From Owenia fusiformis (Eukaryota > Annelida > Polychaeta > Sabellida > Oweniidae): DNA of 64,000 nucleotides. The notes beneath the pieces are model-generated. The model did not search any database and was not told the origin of the DNA. It saw only the letters and a list, made by a program, of their open reading frames with translations. Of this stretch, positions 47,801 through 59,301 are shown piece after piece (positions within the stretch are counted from its first letter, which is position 1; every line of letters begins with the position of its first letter). Location: assembly GCA_903813345.2 (NCBI GenBank), contig CAIIXF020000003.1, positions 29,029,248-29,093,247 of the forward strand. Direction: 5' to 3'. The position numbers and the translations under genes were made by a program.

Positions 47801-50800
47801 TTTTATCATCATGGGTACTTCACTTGAAAGAAAACATATTGTTTTAATAAAAACCACTGTATTTATGCCCAGAAAGTACTCATGGTGAAAGAAATGACCG
47901 TCTAAAATCACTTGCCATACTGCACATGGTCTTTTTAATGCCTTGCAACAAAGAACAACTAATGCTGAAAAACCTATTTGTTCTTTCTTTGAATTGAAAA
48001 TAAAAATTTGATAACGTTCCATTTTCTATCACCATTCCGCTGTTTTAATCATTAATGATGAGAATCATGAACGTTTTGAGAAATGAAAACATTGTAGATG
48101 AACTTGTGAATCATTATAAACTTTAATTTGTTTTTGGGAAATGAACATTTTATTATCTTATTAAAGAATGCTGTCAAATCCTTTTTAGACACACGATTTG
48201 AAACTTGTGGTAGGCTAATCCTATGGTCTTTCTGGCAAATACATTCCCCTCCAAAAGTTTGGCAACCTTAGCTCCCTGCCTCCTCTTTATATTTGAATTT
48301 TTATTTTCATAGCCTGCGAGGAATTCATACCAGCAATATTCACTTCACATGTTATCTCCTATGTGATAACTTTCAATGCATACCAGCAATATTCACTTTA
48401 CATGTTATCTCCTATGTGATAATTTTCAATGCATACCAGCAATATTCACTTTACATGTTATCTATGTGATAACTTTCAATGCATACCAGCAATATTCACT
48501 TTACATGTTATCTCCTATGTGATAATTTTCAATGCATACCAGCAATATTCACTTTACATGTTATCTCCTATGTGATAACTTTCAATGCATACCAGCAATA
48601 TTCAATTTACATGTTATCTCCTATGTGATAATTTTCAATGCATACCAGCAATATTCACTTTACATGTTATTAGGGGTGAGACGAGTCGAAAAAATCCGAT
48701 TCGAGTCGAATCCGATTCGAGTCAGAAAATGACGATTCGAGTCAGAAAATGACGATTCGAGTTTCGAATCCGTTTCGAGTCAGATAAAGTGCGAACAACA
48801 TCGCTTTTGACCGTTCGTATTTTTAATTCGTCAATGGTGGAAAGCCGGAAATATAAACAAACACAATTCGTCGTAAGTTTATTCTGATTTTATTACATAT
48901 ATTCTTTCATTTATGTGTACATACAATATAATAATTTAATACAAGCATATCCAAGTCATTGAAACTTATATATTCAACGCAATATCGAGTAAAAACATGC
49001 ATATTGACAGTATTTTTCTGAATTTTTTTATTTTTTCGAATTTTTTTCTCAACTCGAAAATGATTCGATTCATCAACTTTGACTCGATTCGACTCGACTC
49101 GAAGCCCCAAACCCGCAAGTCCTCGACTCATCGGGTTGTTGTCTCACCCCTACATGTTATCTCTTATGTGATAACTTTCAATGCATACCAGCAATATTCA
49201 CTTTACATGTTATCTCTTATGTGATAACTTTCAATGCATACCAGCAATATTCAATTTACATGTTATCTCCTATGTGATAACTTTCAATGCATACCAGCAA
49301 TATTCACTTTACATGTTATCTCCTATGTGATAACTTTCAATGCATACCAGCAATATTCACTTTACATGTTATCTCCTATGTGATAACTTTCAATGCATAC
49401 CAGCAATATTCACTTTACATGTTATCTCCTATGTTATAATTTTCAATGCATACCAGCAATATTCACTTTACATGTTATCTCATATGTGATAACTTTCAAT
49501 GCATACCAGCAATATTCAATTTACATGTTATCTCCTACCTTTTCATAGTCATTCTCCATGAACTTGTTTAGAAGTCTCTGCCGCTGCTGACTCAAGCAGT
49601 TCTTCATCAAACTGGCAATGATTGACACAATGTGTTCTGAAAGCATATGATACATCCATTGTAGATTCATTTGTAGCATTCATATTGGGTAGTCTAAACC
49701 AATATGTAAGATTGATTTTGGTTACAGTGCCATCTATAACATTTGGCATGAGATAACAGTATGTGCGAAAGAGTTTTTAGAAAATCATAGATATAATATC
49801 TCATTAAACTTTCTTTGTAATAATGTAGGCTTAATAACAAGATACGACAACATCTATTCAACAATATTCAGTACACTATATATAACCAATATTTTTTATA
49901 TTCCGTGGAAATAACAACAAACATAATTTACAGTAAGTTTGAAAGTGTAATTGATTATGAACTTACCCTCAACTTCTTCCTCTCTGGCCCCCTTCTTGTT
50001 TCGCTTTGGAGTTTTCATGAACAGCGGGAAAATACTCCGGAGCCCAAGAATGTCTATAAACTTTTGACAATTATCAGAACCCTCAGGTCCCGTCATAGAA
50101 TGGTCTAGAACTTTGATAGAGCTAAATCGTGACATCTTTTTCTCCCTAAAATAATGTAACAGAATCTTAAATGGTATTTTTTTGTCCCAGTTTTCCAATT
50201 TTGCAGAACACTAGAGACCGAATTTGTCTTGGTACCACTCTAGTTTTGCAAAATCTTATAATGGGATCTTTATCTCTGCAGAATTCACATGTTTATAATG
50301 TAAAACTCATCACTTCAACCTGCACAAAACTTGGAGGGGTGATTTATATAAAATATACAAGTGGGACACTTTTGGGCAAAACCAAGGGCGTTCCACTTGC
50401 ACAGGTTTTACTGTATTTACCTGAGCATGAGATTCATCAGTTGTAGCCCTTCACCCTTTAGGAACTTGTCTCTGTTAAGTGGGAATAGCAGGCAGGAACA
50501 CACACAGTTGAACAGATTCTCCATCAATTCAGTTTCTTCACTGGTTATAGGGTCGTGTCTTTTATAGGCCTATATTAGCAATAATTGCAAAATCAGTTTA
50601 TTATTAATTATTAATATTCACTGATGTTCATATTTGCATTTGGATATTTGATAGTTGAAGTGTGCAAAAAATTAAAAAACAAAAAATTGGATTTAAAAAG
50701 AAAATTACAGTACTAACTCTTATATCATGCATGGGAAAGTCCATGTGTCATGTAACAACTATCAATATACTAGTGTAGACACATCCTCTCCAAGCACCAT

Positions 50801-53800
50801 TCATCATGCTAAGTCTGACAATTTTACTGGTCTTTCTGAGACATCAAAATTTAGGAGTCTACTTTGATATTCAATCCAGTAAAATACAGAAATTTTACAA
50901 CAGATACAAGGAATTAACATGTAAAATGTCACCACCTGCCATTTGTTACAGACACTGACCAATAAACGCCGAACACCAACTACCGTCCACAAAAAAATTC
51001 AGATGGTGACATAATAAAGGCAAAAACAGTACTCACCGCTAATTGTTGTAGTAAAATATCTATTCCATCATTCTCTCCAACAAGTTCTCGAACCTCTGAA
51101 ATTATTTACCAGAATTTATTACATTATGAAGATCCTCTTTAAATTTTTATGATTTCAAATAATTTTGAAACACTGAATGCTTTAATGATAATTGGTACAA
51201 TTTAAGTGCCTTAACATGTTTCACTTGGGAGGTGTTCCACTTACAACAGTTCATTTAACATTATGCCAATTGGTCGTGGGATTCTGAAATGTTCAACTTA
51301 TGGAGGTATTCTACGTATAGAGGTATTCCATTTGACAGGTTTTCTGTAATTTGTTTGTTTAGATTTTAAATTCAAATTTTGATGGATGATTTTAAGTTAC
51401 CTATAGTGTCTTGTAGTAAGATTGCTAGTATTTCACTGGCATACAACTTGTTGCTATCAAATGGCATCTTTGCCTGAAAAATATGAAAAATGAAGAATTT
51501 ATCATATGAAAGTGTTCCTTGCAGTTCAGTTTATATTCACCTTAAGATAGTGACAAAAGGTTACCATTAAGTTCTTTCGAGATGAGACTCCTGACTTATG
51601 CTAGAAACAGAAAGCATCAATTTCTGTGAGTAATTATATTGACTTCTGAGACTTCAGATCAAATACTTCATATCAAGCAATACATAGCCACTTTAATGTC
51701 ACAATCAAGCAACTAAGTTTTACCTTTAATCTTTTTAACAGCCAGGTTAAAAGATTTTGTTGTGCTGCCTCTGAGCAAATATCTGGTCTAAACTCCAGGA
51801 TGTTTTCCATTATTGCTGTAAATAAAAAAAACAAGTCAAAAACATAACATATCTAACTAGTATAAGGTATAATAAAAAGCATACTACCATATCAATTATC
51901 AATAACTTGATTTCGCAAAGGGAAACAATGACCAAGTTACTTTACTAAAATATAAATTGCCACCTTCGCCCAAAACATTATCAGTTCTAGATTTCATACA
52001 AGAGAATATGAGAAATAATTTCACAATATTTTTTACATTTGATGCCATGCCTTTTTTCAAAAGTCTAAAACATTTCAATTGTTAAAAAGAAAATAGAGTT
52101 CAACTCTTGAATCTTAAAAAATGTTTATATTTGATCACATATCTCAATTCTTTCTGGATAATAAAAAAATTAGGATCATAAGGGAAACACTGGGCCTGGC
52201 ACATTTTCTTTTGAAAAACAGTGTCTCTTATTTTCTATACTTCCTATTCGTTGCTGCCACTTTAAATACTTTAAACAAATTGATGAACGTTTGTACTGTT
52301 AGTAAAATTGTACATACCAAGTGTGTTGAATACCCCATCTGATTCTTCAGAGACTCATTCGTCTAACCGCTCCATGTTCTGTATAAGTAGAGCTACAACC
52401 TGACCCTCCCACTGGAATCATCAATAAATATCATGTTATAAATATTATGTTTGTAAACAAAATTTACATGCAGTAAAACTTGTCAAAGTGGACTGCCTTT
52501 GTAATGATGTGAGTGAAAATGAAATAATCAATAAGTTTAAATAAAAATTATGAATTTATGTTTATACATACATCATGCAGAGCAATATTAATAAGGCATA
52601 AACATACAAAATGTCACCGCCTGCCATTTGTTAAAGACAACAACTGTCAAACACTAACCGCAAAACACCATCCACGAAAAGTTGGGGACTAAAACAATAT
52701 GTCTCCACTTGTGCTGATGACATAATAAACTTGTGCAGTGTTTCCCCGGGATGTTTTCTCAAGTGAGTGCAAAACTTTTTTTTATGCAGTGGACACTTGT
52801 TATTTCAATACAAGAGGGACAACTGACATGTTTAGTATTTCATACATCTACATCTGTTAGTTCTTTTAATAAACCATAGTGTTGCTCTTACCAAGGCTTC
52901 TATTAAAGCAGCGCCCCCTTCCTCATTCTCATTTAATGTTTCTACATCTGTTAGTTCTTTTAATAAATCAACAACTGCTATGGAGATATCTAGAATAATA
53001 AAAAAATCAGTTATTTCTTATTTTTCAATGAAATTCTAAAAAGTGGTATAATTAAACTAAATTTTGAAATTTTGACAATTTAGCAATGTCATACTTTTAT
53101 ATGCAATGACTGTTTTTCCAAAAATAATACAACAGTATTATATCATAAATAATACAATTTCATAAACTGCATCTATCATACATTTGGCAATTAGATATTA
53201 ACTGCCTGTTTACTAGGATTATTGACATGGGTTTTTATATTACAACTAACTCTCAAGCAGTAAGATTGCTGTGTCAAATTAAAAGAGATTGACTCATGCA
53301 GAAATAAGATTTGACAAGAGAGATTTTCAAACATTTAAGTGCCAGATGATGCAAAACTAAATCTCATTACCTGTGTTTTCATGTCCTAATAACTGCAGTA
53401 AAGACTGAACAGCATTGAGATCAACCAGGATCTGGTACATATCTGGCATAGTGGCAATTACATGCATCTCTTGAATCATATCATTCAGCTCTATCTCAGA
53501 CTCCATGAACCTATAGGCAAATCCACATAAATCTTTTAAAATTTTGAAATTCTTTCGAAACTTTAAGCTGATGATTTTTGCACAGTTAAAAGTATATTTA
53601 AATTTTCATGGTGTGTAAGATTTCTAAAAATTTCTTGAATAATTTAGAGTGTCGTCTTCATGCCTACAGACTGACTGGTTTTATTTCAAGCAATTCTACT
53701 CGTTCAATAAACACTCTTTTTGTAAATAACATTTGCAAAATAACAGATGGTATGATATTAAACTAATAACTTGATAATATACATATACCTTCAAATTATA

Positions 53801-56425
53801 ATATTTCATTAATACTTACTTTTCGGGAAGGTCAGGATATTTGATTCGCAATTCTTGGTTTTTGAACACACGTTTTTCAAAGTTCAGTATCATTCTTTTA
53901 ACAGAAGTGTCATCAAGGGATTCAGACTGCAATAACAAAGTTTAAATAAACTACAATACTTAACCACCAGTAAACCTCAAGAGCCCAATTAGGAGTCTAT
54001 GAGATTATGGTGTATAAAAATAATAAATGTATCAAATGTGTTCAAATGTATACAGATGTGACGACCGGCGATCAAAAGGTGGTAAACCCTTGATCTTTTC
54101 CGATCGCTGGGCGTCAGATTATCCCTTCCGATTGTATATTATATTAGTTAGAGTTAGTCTAGTGTATATATTTACCTTGTATTTTGAGAAATTCCAGTAA
54201 CTTTCATATTTTCCTTCGTGTTTTGTTTATACGGCCATATTGAAAATGGCGGAATCAAGTATTTTACTTTTCCAGTATTGTCGTTATGGCCTTTACAGTA
54301 TTTCACTTATTGAATCAATATTTTGTATTATTGTATCATTTGTATTTTGTATGGCAATATGTTGCCGATAAGAATGTACTTTTTAAGTCAATTTGTATTT
54401 GTTTTATTTAGTAATTTCGTTTAACCATTTCCTGAATTTAGTTTGGGATTACAACCCCTGTATTATCATAGTGGCACACTCAGTGCAGGTGCGCACGCAC
54501 TTTTATTACTTTAAATTTGGCCCTATTCAAAACTTTGAATAGGCGATTAGTCTTAGTCTGGAGTGTAGTACCCTAGTAGTCATTAGATTTAGATTATCCC
54601 CCAGGATCAAAGGGATGATTCTTAGATAATCCTTATTTAGAAGAATCATCTCTTTGTTTGGTGCCTGGTCCCAGGGCCAGGTACCACACTAGATTGGTAA
54701 AAAGTGGTATATCTGTCTGATTTTGTTGAAGCCATTACACTTTTCGTCAAGACCTGGAACAGCCAACATCAACTGCAACTTTTTGGACTCTGTCATTTTG
54801 AATCATCTGAACTTTTATTCTAACTTATAACTTTGAAATTTTAACAGTATTTAACTTGGAAATCTTAACAGTATTTTACTTTTGGACAACACTTTGGATC
54901 GCTTTACTTTTGGATATTTTATACTATGGCTTCAACAAGGACACATGTAGACGAACAATGGGTAAGCCACTTTTAATTAATCTAGTGCCTGACTTTTAAC
55001 TTTTATCATATTGTATTTGTGCTTAGTATAACGTAATTGTATTTTGAACTTTGTTTATTTTATTCAAATAGATCTGTTAAAGCTTACTTGATTTGTTTCT
55101 TGATTTATTACTATATAGTTTTATACAGTTGTGTTTATCAGTACACCTCATATCCATTCACCTTTAACCCCCGTTCACACAAGTTTACCTTCATCTTAGA
55201 CACACCTCAATTCATTTAACTTCCACGCTGCCATTTGTTTAAATTCACCTTTTTCATTCTATTTTACCCAGTTCCACACTACCATTTATTGTTGTTGTTA
55301 TCACGCTACCAATTGTTATTTTTGTATTTTCCCCCATCCACTGACGACCTTTGATTTCGTTTTAATTAAATTTGTTCCCGTTTATTATTATTGTTTAATT
55401 ATTACCCCAGGTCGTCACACATGTATATACTGTATGTATGAATATATTAAATGTTTTGGGTATAAAAAGGTGTGAGTTTGGCAGAGAGAATAAAGACACT
55501 TTCAGACTAGCAGAGATAATACATTTTCAGACTATGTATATAAACTTTCTGTTGGATTCAGCAATATTGACTTTAAACATCCCCTGTATCTTAATTTTTT
55601 AAGTAAATAAGCACTAAATGAACACATTTTCATTAAAAAAATCACTTCATCTTTAAGTTATATCATGTGCAGTATATTTACCTCTCCTCCTTCTTCAACC
55701 ATTTTTATAATCTTTTCTTTCTCATCTTCTGTGATAACCCCATTAAAAAATCATTCATCTTTGAAGTTTCATCACATGCAGTATAATTACCTCTCCTCCT
55801 TCTTCAACCATTTTTATAATCTTTTCTTTCTCATCTTCTGTGATACCCCCAAACCTCTTCTTGTATATGGTGCCTGCTTCATCCTCTGCTTCCAATTCAG
55901 CCTTGCGCTTGAGAGATGACTTCTCTGGCTGCAATACAATGCAAACATAATTGGTCAAAACTATACATTCACATCATTTTTCACTTGTAACATTACCTTG
56001 CTTTCAACATTACCATTACCAAGAGACAAATTTTACGAGGACTGCAACCCAAGCGATTTGTCTACTGCTTGTGTTGTAAGCTGGTAAAACATCCATACAG
56101 AATATCCATTCAGAAACTAGTCCTTCACCCCAAGACATTTAGACAACAAGAGTAAGTCATAGTCTATCTCTTTGAGAATATATTGGTAAGACTGACTGAC
56201 TTATGATTGAATGTTGCTATTATTTTCATTTTGTCTAAAATTCTTCTTGATAAATATGAATTATTCCTTTGTCAGAGTATGAATGATGATCAAAATGAGG
56301 CTAAACGAATAATAGTCTTGATACCTTGACCACTGAACGAATATTTTTGAAGAAATGGTTAATAAATAAGGTAAAGATCAGCAAAGTAGTGTTACCTGAA
56401 ACTGAAGAACTTCGCCGACGTCCAT
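44884..56425 (-). CDS. CTNNBL1: Beta-catenin-like protein 1, with one in-frame TGA
   Basis: Armadillo-type nuclear protein of the Prp19/CDC5L spliceosome complex. Sixteen coding exons, all in phase: 56425-56396, 55928-55791, 53926-53820, 53510-53371, 52989-52892, 52411-52318, 51815-51724, 51473-51401, 51095-51037, 50569-50421, 50145-49967, 49636-49539, 46452-46372, 45900-45763, 45454-45382, 44972-44884. Together 1638 nt, 545 codons plus stop, close to the 563 residues of the human protein. It starts MDVGEVLQFQ and ends KILTLLDKF. Family landmarks include NFEKRVFKNQELRIKYPD, ELNDMIQEMHVIATMPD, ISIAVVDLLKELTD, KVLDHSMTGPEGSDNCQKF, DILGLRSIFPLFMK and FYLRRLDAGLF. The oddity is TGA at 52357-52355 in exon 6, where LDES would be expected. 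The gene is otherwise intact, so a sequencing error or a null allele are both possible. Confidence 0.93.
46549..47225. mobile_element. Transposon-like DNA in CTNNBL1 intron 12
   Basis: Starts CAGTGGCGTAGCCAGCAATT, a classic hAT-type terminus. Block A reads on without it (GTTAGGCTATTTAGTTAAGG at about 21727). I did not find a matching right end, so the extent is uncertain; it may reach 48310. Confidence 0.5.
47226..47942. mobile_element. Long inverted-repeat element in CTNNBL1 intron 12
   Basis: Arms of about 145 bp, 47226-47372 and 47798-47942, are reverse complements at roughly 90% identity. Shared strings include GGCAAGTGATTTTAGAC, TTTCACCATGAGTACTTTCT and AAAACAATATGTTTTCTTTC. The loop of about 425 bp has no coding frame. 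Confidence 0.85.
47990..48300. repeat. Inverted paralogue of the LINE target region
   Basis: In reverse complement it matches 22640-22810 joined directly to 25801-25880. At the joint it has AACAAATTAAAGTTTATAATGATTCAC with no LINE, so it is a natural empty site. Confidence 0.82.
48325..49545. repeat. 53-bp minisatellite next to the CTNNBL1 exon 12 donor
   Basis: About 14 units with a period of 53 bp (GCATACCAGC at 48378, 48431, 48481, 48534 and so on), built on GCATACCAGCAATATTCACT, TTACATGTTATCTCCTATGT and GATAACTTTCAAT. The last unit runs into the exon 12 splice donor (49539/49538). A hAT-type MITE splits the array at 48671-49152. Block A has one unit (about 21850-21905). Confidence 0.93.
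48671..49152. mobile_element. hAT-type MITE (482 bp) inside the minisatellite
   Basis: Perfect inverted ends TAGGGGTGAGAC / GTCTCACCCCTA and an 8-bp duplication CATGTTAT at 48663-48670 and 49153-49160. Subterminal parts are dense in CGATTCGAGTC motifs facing GACTCGATTCGAC on the other side. Since the target sits in a repeat unit, the flanking identity is partly due to the array, but one unit is clearly split. Confidence 0.9.
52840..52880 (-). pseudogene. Fragment of CTNNBL1 exon 5
   Basis: About 30 bp, CTACATCTGTTAGTTCTTTT-AATAAA, repeat the middle of exon 5 (about 52942-52972), 94 bp downstream on the minus strand of the true copy. It has no splice sites. Confidence 0.7.
54059..55417. mobile_element. 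Probable solo LTR (about 1.36 kb)
   Basis: Starts TGACGACCGG and ends CCAGGTCGTCA: TG..CA borders within a short inverted terminus. Flanks CAGATG and CACATG match in 5 of 6 positions and may be a mutated target duplication. There is no coding frame inside and no second copy nearby. It lies in CTNNBL1 intron 2. A non-autonomous TIR transposon is the alternative. Confidence 0.55.
55637..55858 (-). repeat. 109-bp tandem duplication across the CTNNBL1 exon 2 donor
   Basis: The last roughly 57 nt of exon 2 (ITEDEKEKIIKMVEEGGE), its GT donor and about 50 bp of intron are repeated once, 109 bp further downstream on the minus strand (exonic part about 55682-55740, donor at 55681-55680). The extra copy has a donor but I see no acceptor in front of it. 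Confidence 0.88.
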
Positions 56426-56429
56426 GTTG

Positions 56430-57030
56430 GATTTAGAATTACTCTTCTGCGCAGATCTTAGCGCATCGTCAATTTACCAGCAAAGTATCTAACATTGAGT
56501 ACACATATTTTCCTGAGTATTTCTATACATTACAATAAACAAAATGGGATACATAATAGTATGTTTTTTGCCCTACTTCAAGAGATATTCGGAGTCAAAA
56601 ATAGCTTTCTTTTCCCACATTTCCGGTACACGTGACAAGTTTTAACCAATCAAATTTTGCTAATGGCGGTGAAGAAAAGTGTGAAAAGATTTACAAATCT
56701 TAATTTCTGATATATACAGCAAAATAACCAACGAAAGACGTTGATCGCAGTGATAAAACCTACACTAAATATCGATGCTCTATTTGGAAGAACATATTAC
56801 AAGTTGAAGGTCTGTATTCGAATTAATTTCAAGGTAAAACTAAAATGATAAAAAAATATCAAAAAAGTGAGTTGAACAAATCACATTTACCTTACAGTTT
56901 GGATCTGGAAGTTAAGACTTCCTTCAAAAATATGGAACATAACGTTCACTTTCCACAAACGAGAAGCTCGACTCTAGTCTGTGGAAAGAATGGTTGATTG
57001 GAATAAATGAGATGTACATTACATATAGAG
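56430..57030. promoter_or_regulatory. Divergent intergenic region, CTNNBL1 side
   Basis: Lies just upstream of the CTNNBL1 start codon and must hold its 5' UTR and promoter. I see no TATA box or other motif that I would call with confidence. Confidence 0.35.
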
Positions 57031-57034
57031 TAGA

Positions 57035-57853
57035 TTTCATGGCCTGACTTCGTTGGTAGAACTTGAAACATAAGATTTACCTGAAGATTAGGAGTCTTAC
57101 TTACCCTCTTGAGGTTAGAACACACATTTTAATGAAACTCTATCACCTTTGTTGCATCAACTATAGAGCATTTAGCACAATATCCAAGAGGTAAATTATA
57201 GATTGTGAAAATGAATGATTTCCTAGTAAGTTCCGGAAGTTTCAATACGATAAATTACCGAACATTTGTGAAAATTTAATCTTTGTTCGTTGATTTTATA
57301 ATTTACACGTGCGTGTATTCGTGTACACTTTGGTCTGAATTATAAAGCATCACAAACAGGTCCTAGAATATTAATAGACTAATACAGCTGACAACCCATT
57401 CATACTTCCGCGCAGCATTTCATTCAGAAAAATAGTTCAACTGTAGATCTATGCACTTTTCCTATCTTAGAACAGGCCATCCTCCTCTGCCCTGTCCTAA
57501 ACTCGTCTGCAGAAGAGACCACAAAATATTATTTTCAAATATTTTAATTATTTTTACATCAGACATGGTTGGATGATACGTCACAAAATTAAAGTTCAAG
57601 GTCAATACAGTATTTCGTGATAGAGGCTAAGCCGTCCCAGAAGTAAACACGAGGAAAATGGAAAAGTCCAAAAAGCATTAACACAAATTTCAATCAAGTA
57701 CTGTGCTTATGCTTCATCATGAACAAAACATAGCTGATATGGTTTCATTAAAATGTGTGTTCTAACCTCTAGAGGGTAAGTAAGATTCCTAATCTTCAGA
57801 TAAATCTTATTTTTCAAGTTCTACCGACGAAGTCAGGTCATGAAATCTACTTT
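57035..57853. mobile_element. Inverted-repeat element between CTNNBL1 and ZC3H18
   Basis: Arms 57035-57140 and 57746-57853 are reverse complements over about 105 bp at roughly 90% identity (AGTAGATTTCATGGCCTGAC pairs with GTCAGGTCATGAAATCTACT; both contain the TTAGAACACACATTTTAATG string or its complement). The loop is about 600 bp. No coding frame. Confidence 0.82.
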
Positions 57854-58295
57854 ACCGCTCAGGAACAATGACTGGAAATATTTTAACAACTCAAGAGGTA
57901 CTTCATATACCTTACCATTGTTATTTATGTTCTTCTAAGGCTTCCACTATATTGCAGCCTTGCGCCAATCATAAATTAAATTTGAAAGCAACCAGCCGCC
58001 ATTTTTTCACCTCACAATTTGAATTGCGAGTTTTGGTCTTATTACCTCGCAAAAACTTTCAAAACACACACAACAAATCTTTTGGATTGTTACTTTGAAT
58101 TTACTGCCAGCGTAATGTCAGACTTAAACACCATTTCCATCGGGTTTTGTCGCTGTTGTTGGATATCTGCCATCTTTCTTGGAGTCGCCATGTCTTCTAG
58201 CCAAGTCATTTGGCCAGAGACTTGAGTAAATTGATATTTACCTTACAGTATACACCAATGGTTCTGGAAGAAGGATGTTCCCTATATGATCCAGA

Positions 58296-58867
58296 TAGAG
58301 CTGGCATCGAATAGGATTTTAATGTCGATATGTCGGAGCTCTCGATCGACAACGATATCGACATTGTCCGGTCCAATGATATTTGAAAAATGAAAAAAAA
58401 TTAGAAGAAAATCCGTCTGAATTTTAGATTTTCTAGGCTTGTAATTAGCAATACGATGCACAATAGTCATCCTCAGTTGTATGTATTATATTTCACTTAC
58501 AGGTAAACCATGTTTAAGTATCAGACTTTGACGAAAAAGCAATAAATAGACATAAAACTACGATTTCTGTTGTTATATCCGGGCAGCCATTGAAAATAAA
58601 TCTCGAGGGTAAATCTCGAGGGGCCCCGAGACCTAATTCGAGAGCAGGAAGTCGATCAAAACAAAAAAGGAAAATTTGAAAATGTAGGCGGTAAAACTTC
58701 AGTAAAATACACCATACAGCAGGTAGTAACAAAGATTTTAATTCATAGGTAAATAGCTTATTATGTTGTGAGTTCCGACTGTCGATCAAGAGGCGTTGTG
58801 TCGACATGGGTGTCGCAGAGAGCATTCGACTGACAATCGACCATTCCGACATTTGATGCCAGCTCTA
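58296..58867. mobile_element. hAT-type MITE (572 bp) with 8-bp TSD
   Basis: Ends TAGAGCTGGCATCGAAT and ATTTGATGCCAGCTCTA are inverted with few mismatches. The 8-bp duplication GATCCAGA is at 58288-58295 and 58868-58875. Inner parts carry CGATATGTCGG and GACAATCGAC. It lies upstream of ZC3H18 coding exon 1. Confidence 0.92.
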
Positions 58868-59301
58868 GATCCAGATCTTTTTATGTTGTTGTGTTTTACT
58901 AATTAGGTTTGGAGGGGAGAAGTGTTATCAATGCTCACTGGACATCGGTTTTGAGAAATCTTTAACTAATTTCAGAAGAAAAGGATTGATATTTTTCAAA
59001 AAATTAATATCATCCATCTTTAGCATGATTTACACAAAATAATTCCTACCTCAATCTTGCTATTCTGATACTGTAAATGAAAGATCATTGCAAAATTCAT
59101 ATGTTGATGCACGCTCTGCCTTATTTTCATAAATGGACCAATCAGATTGCAAGACACATAAGCCATGATGAAATAGAATGGGAATTTTTCTTTCATAAGC
59201 TGGTGTATGTAATCAGCTTATGGAAGAACTTCCCTCTATTTGTGCATAAACCTTTCAATCAAGATTATTGACTTTCTTTTTTTTATTTGTTTTCTTAAGG
59301 T

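Noticed and set aside
52355-52357. TGA read as selenocysteine in CTNNBL1
   Set aside because: The family has serine here and is not a selenoprotein; a single-base change or error is far simpler.
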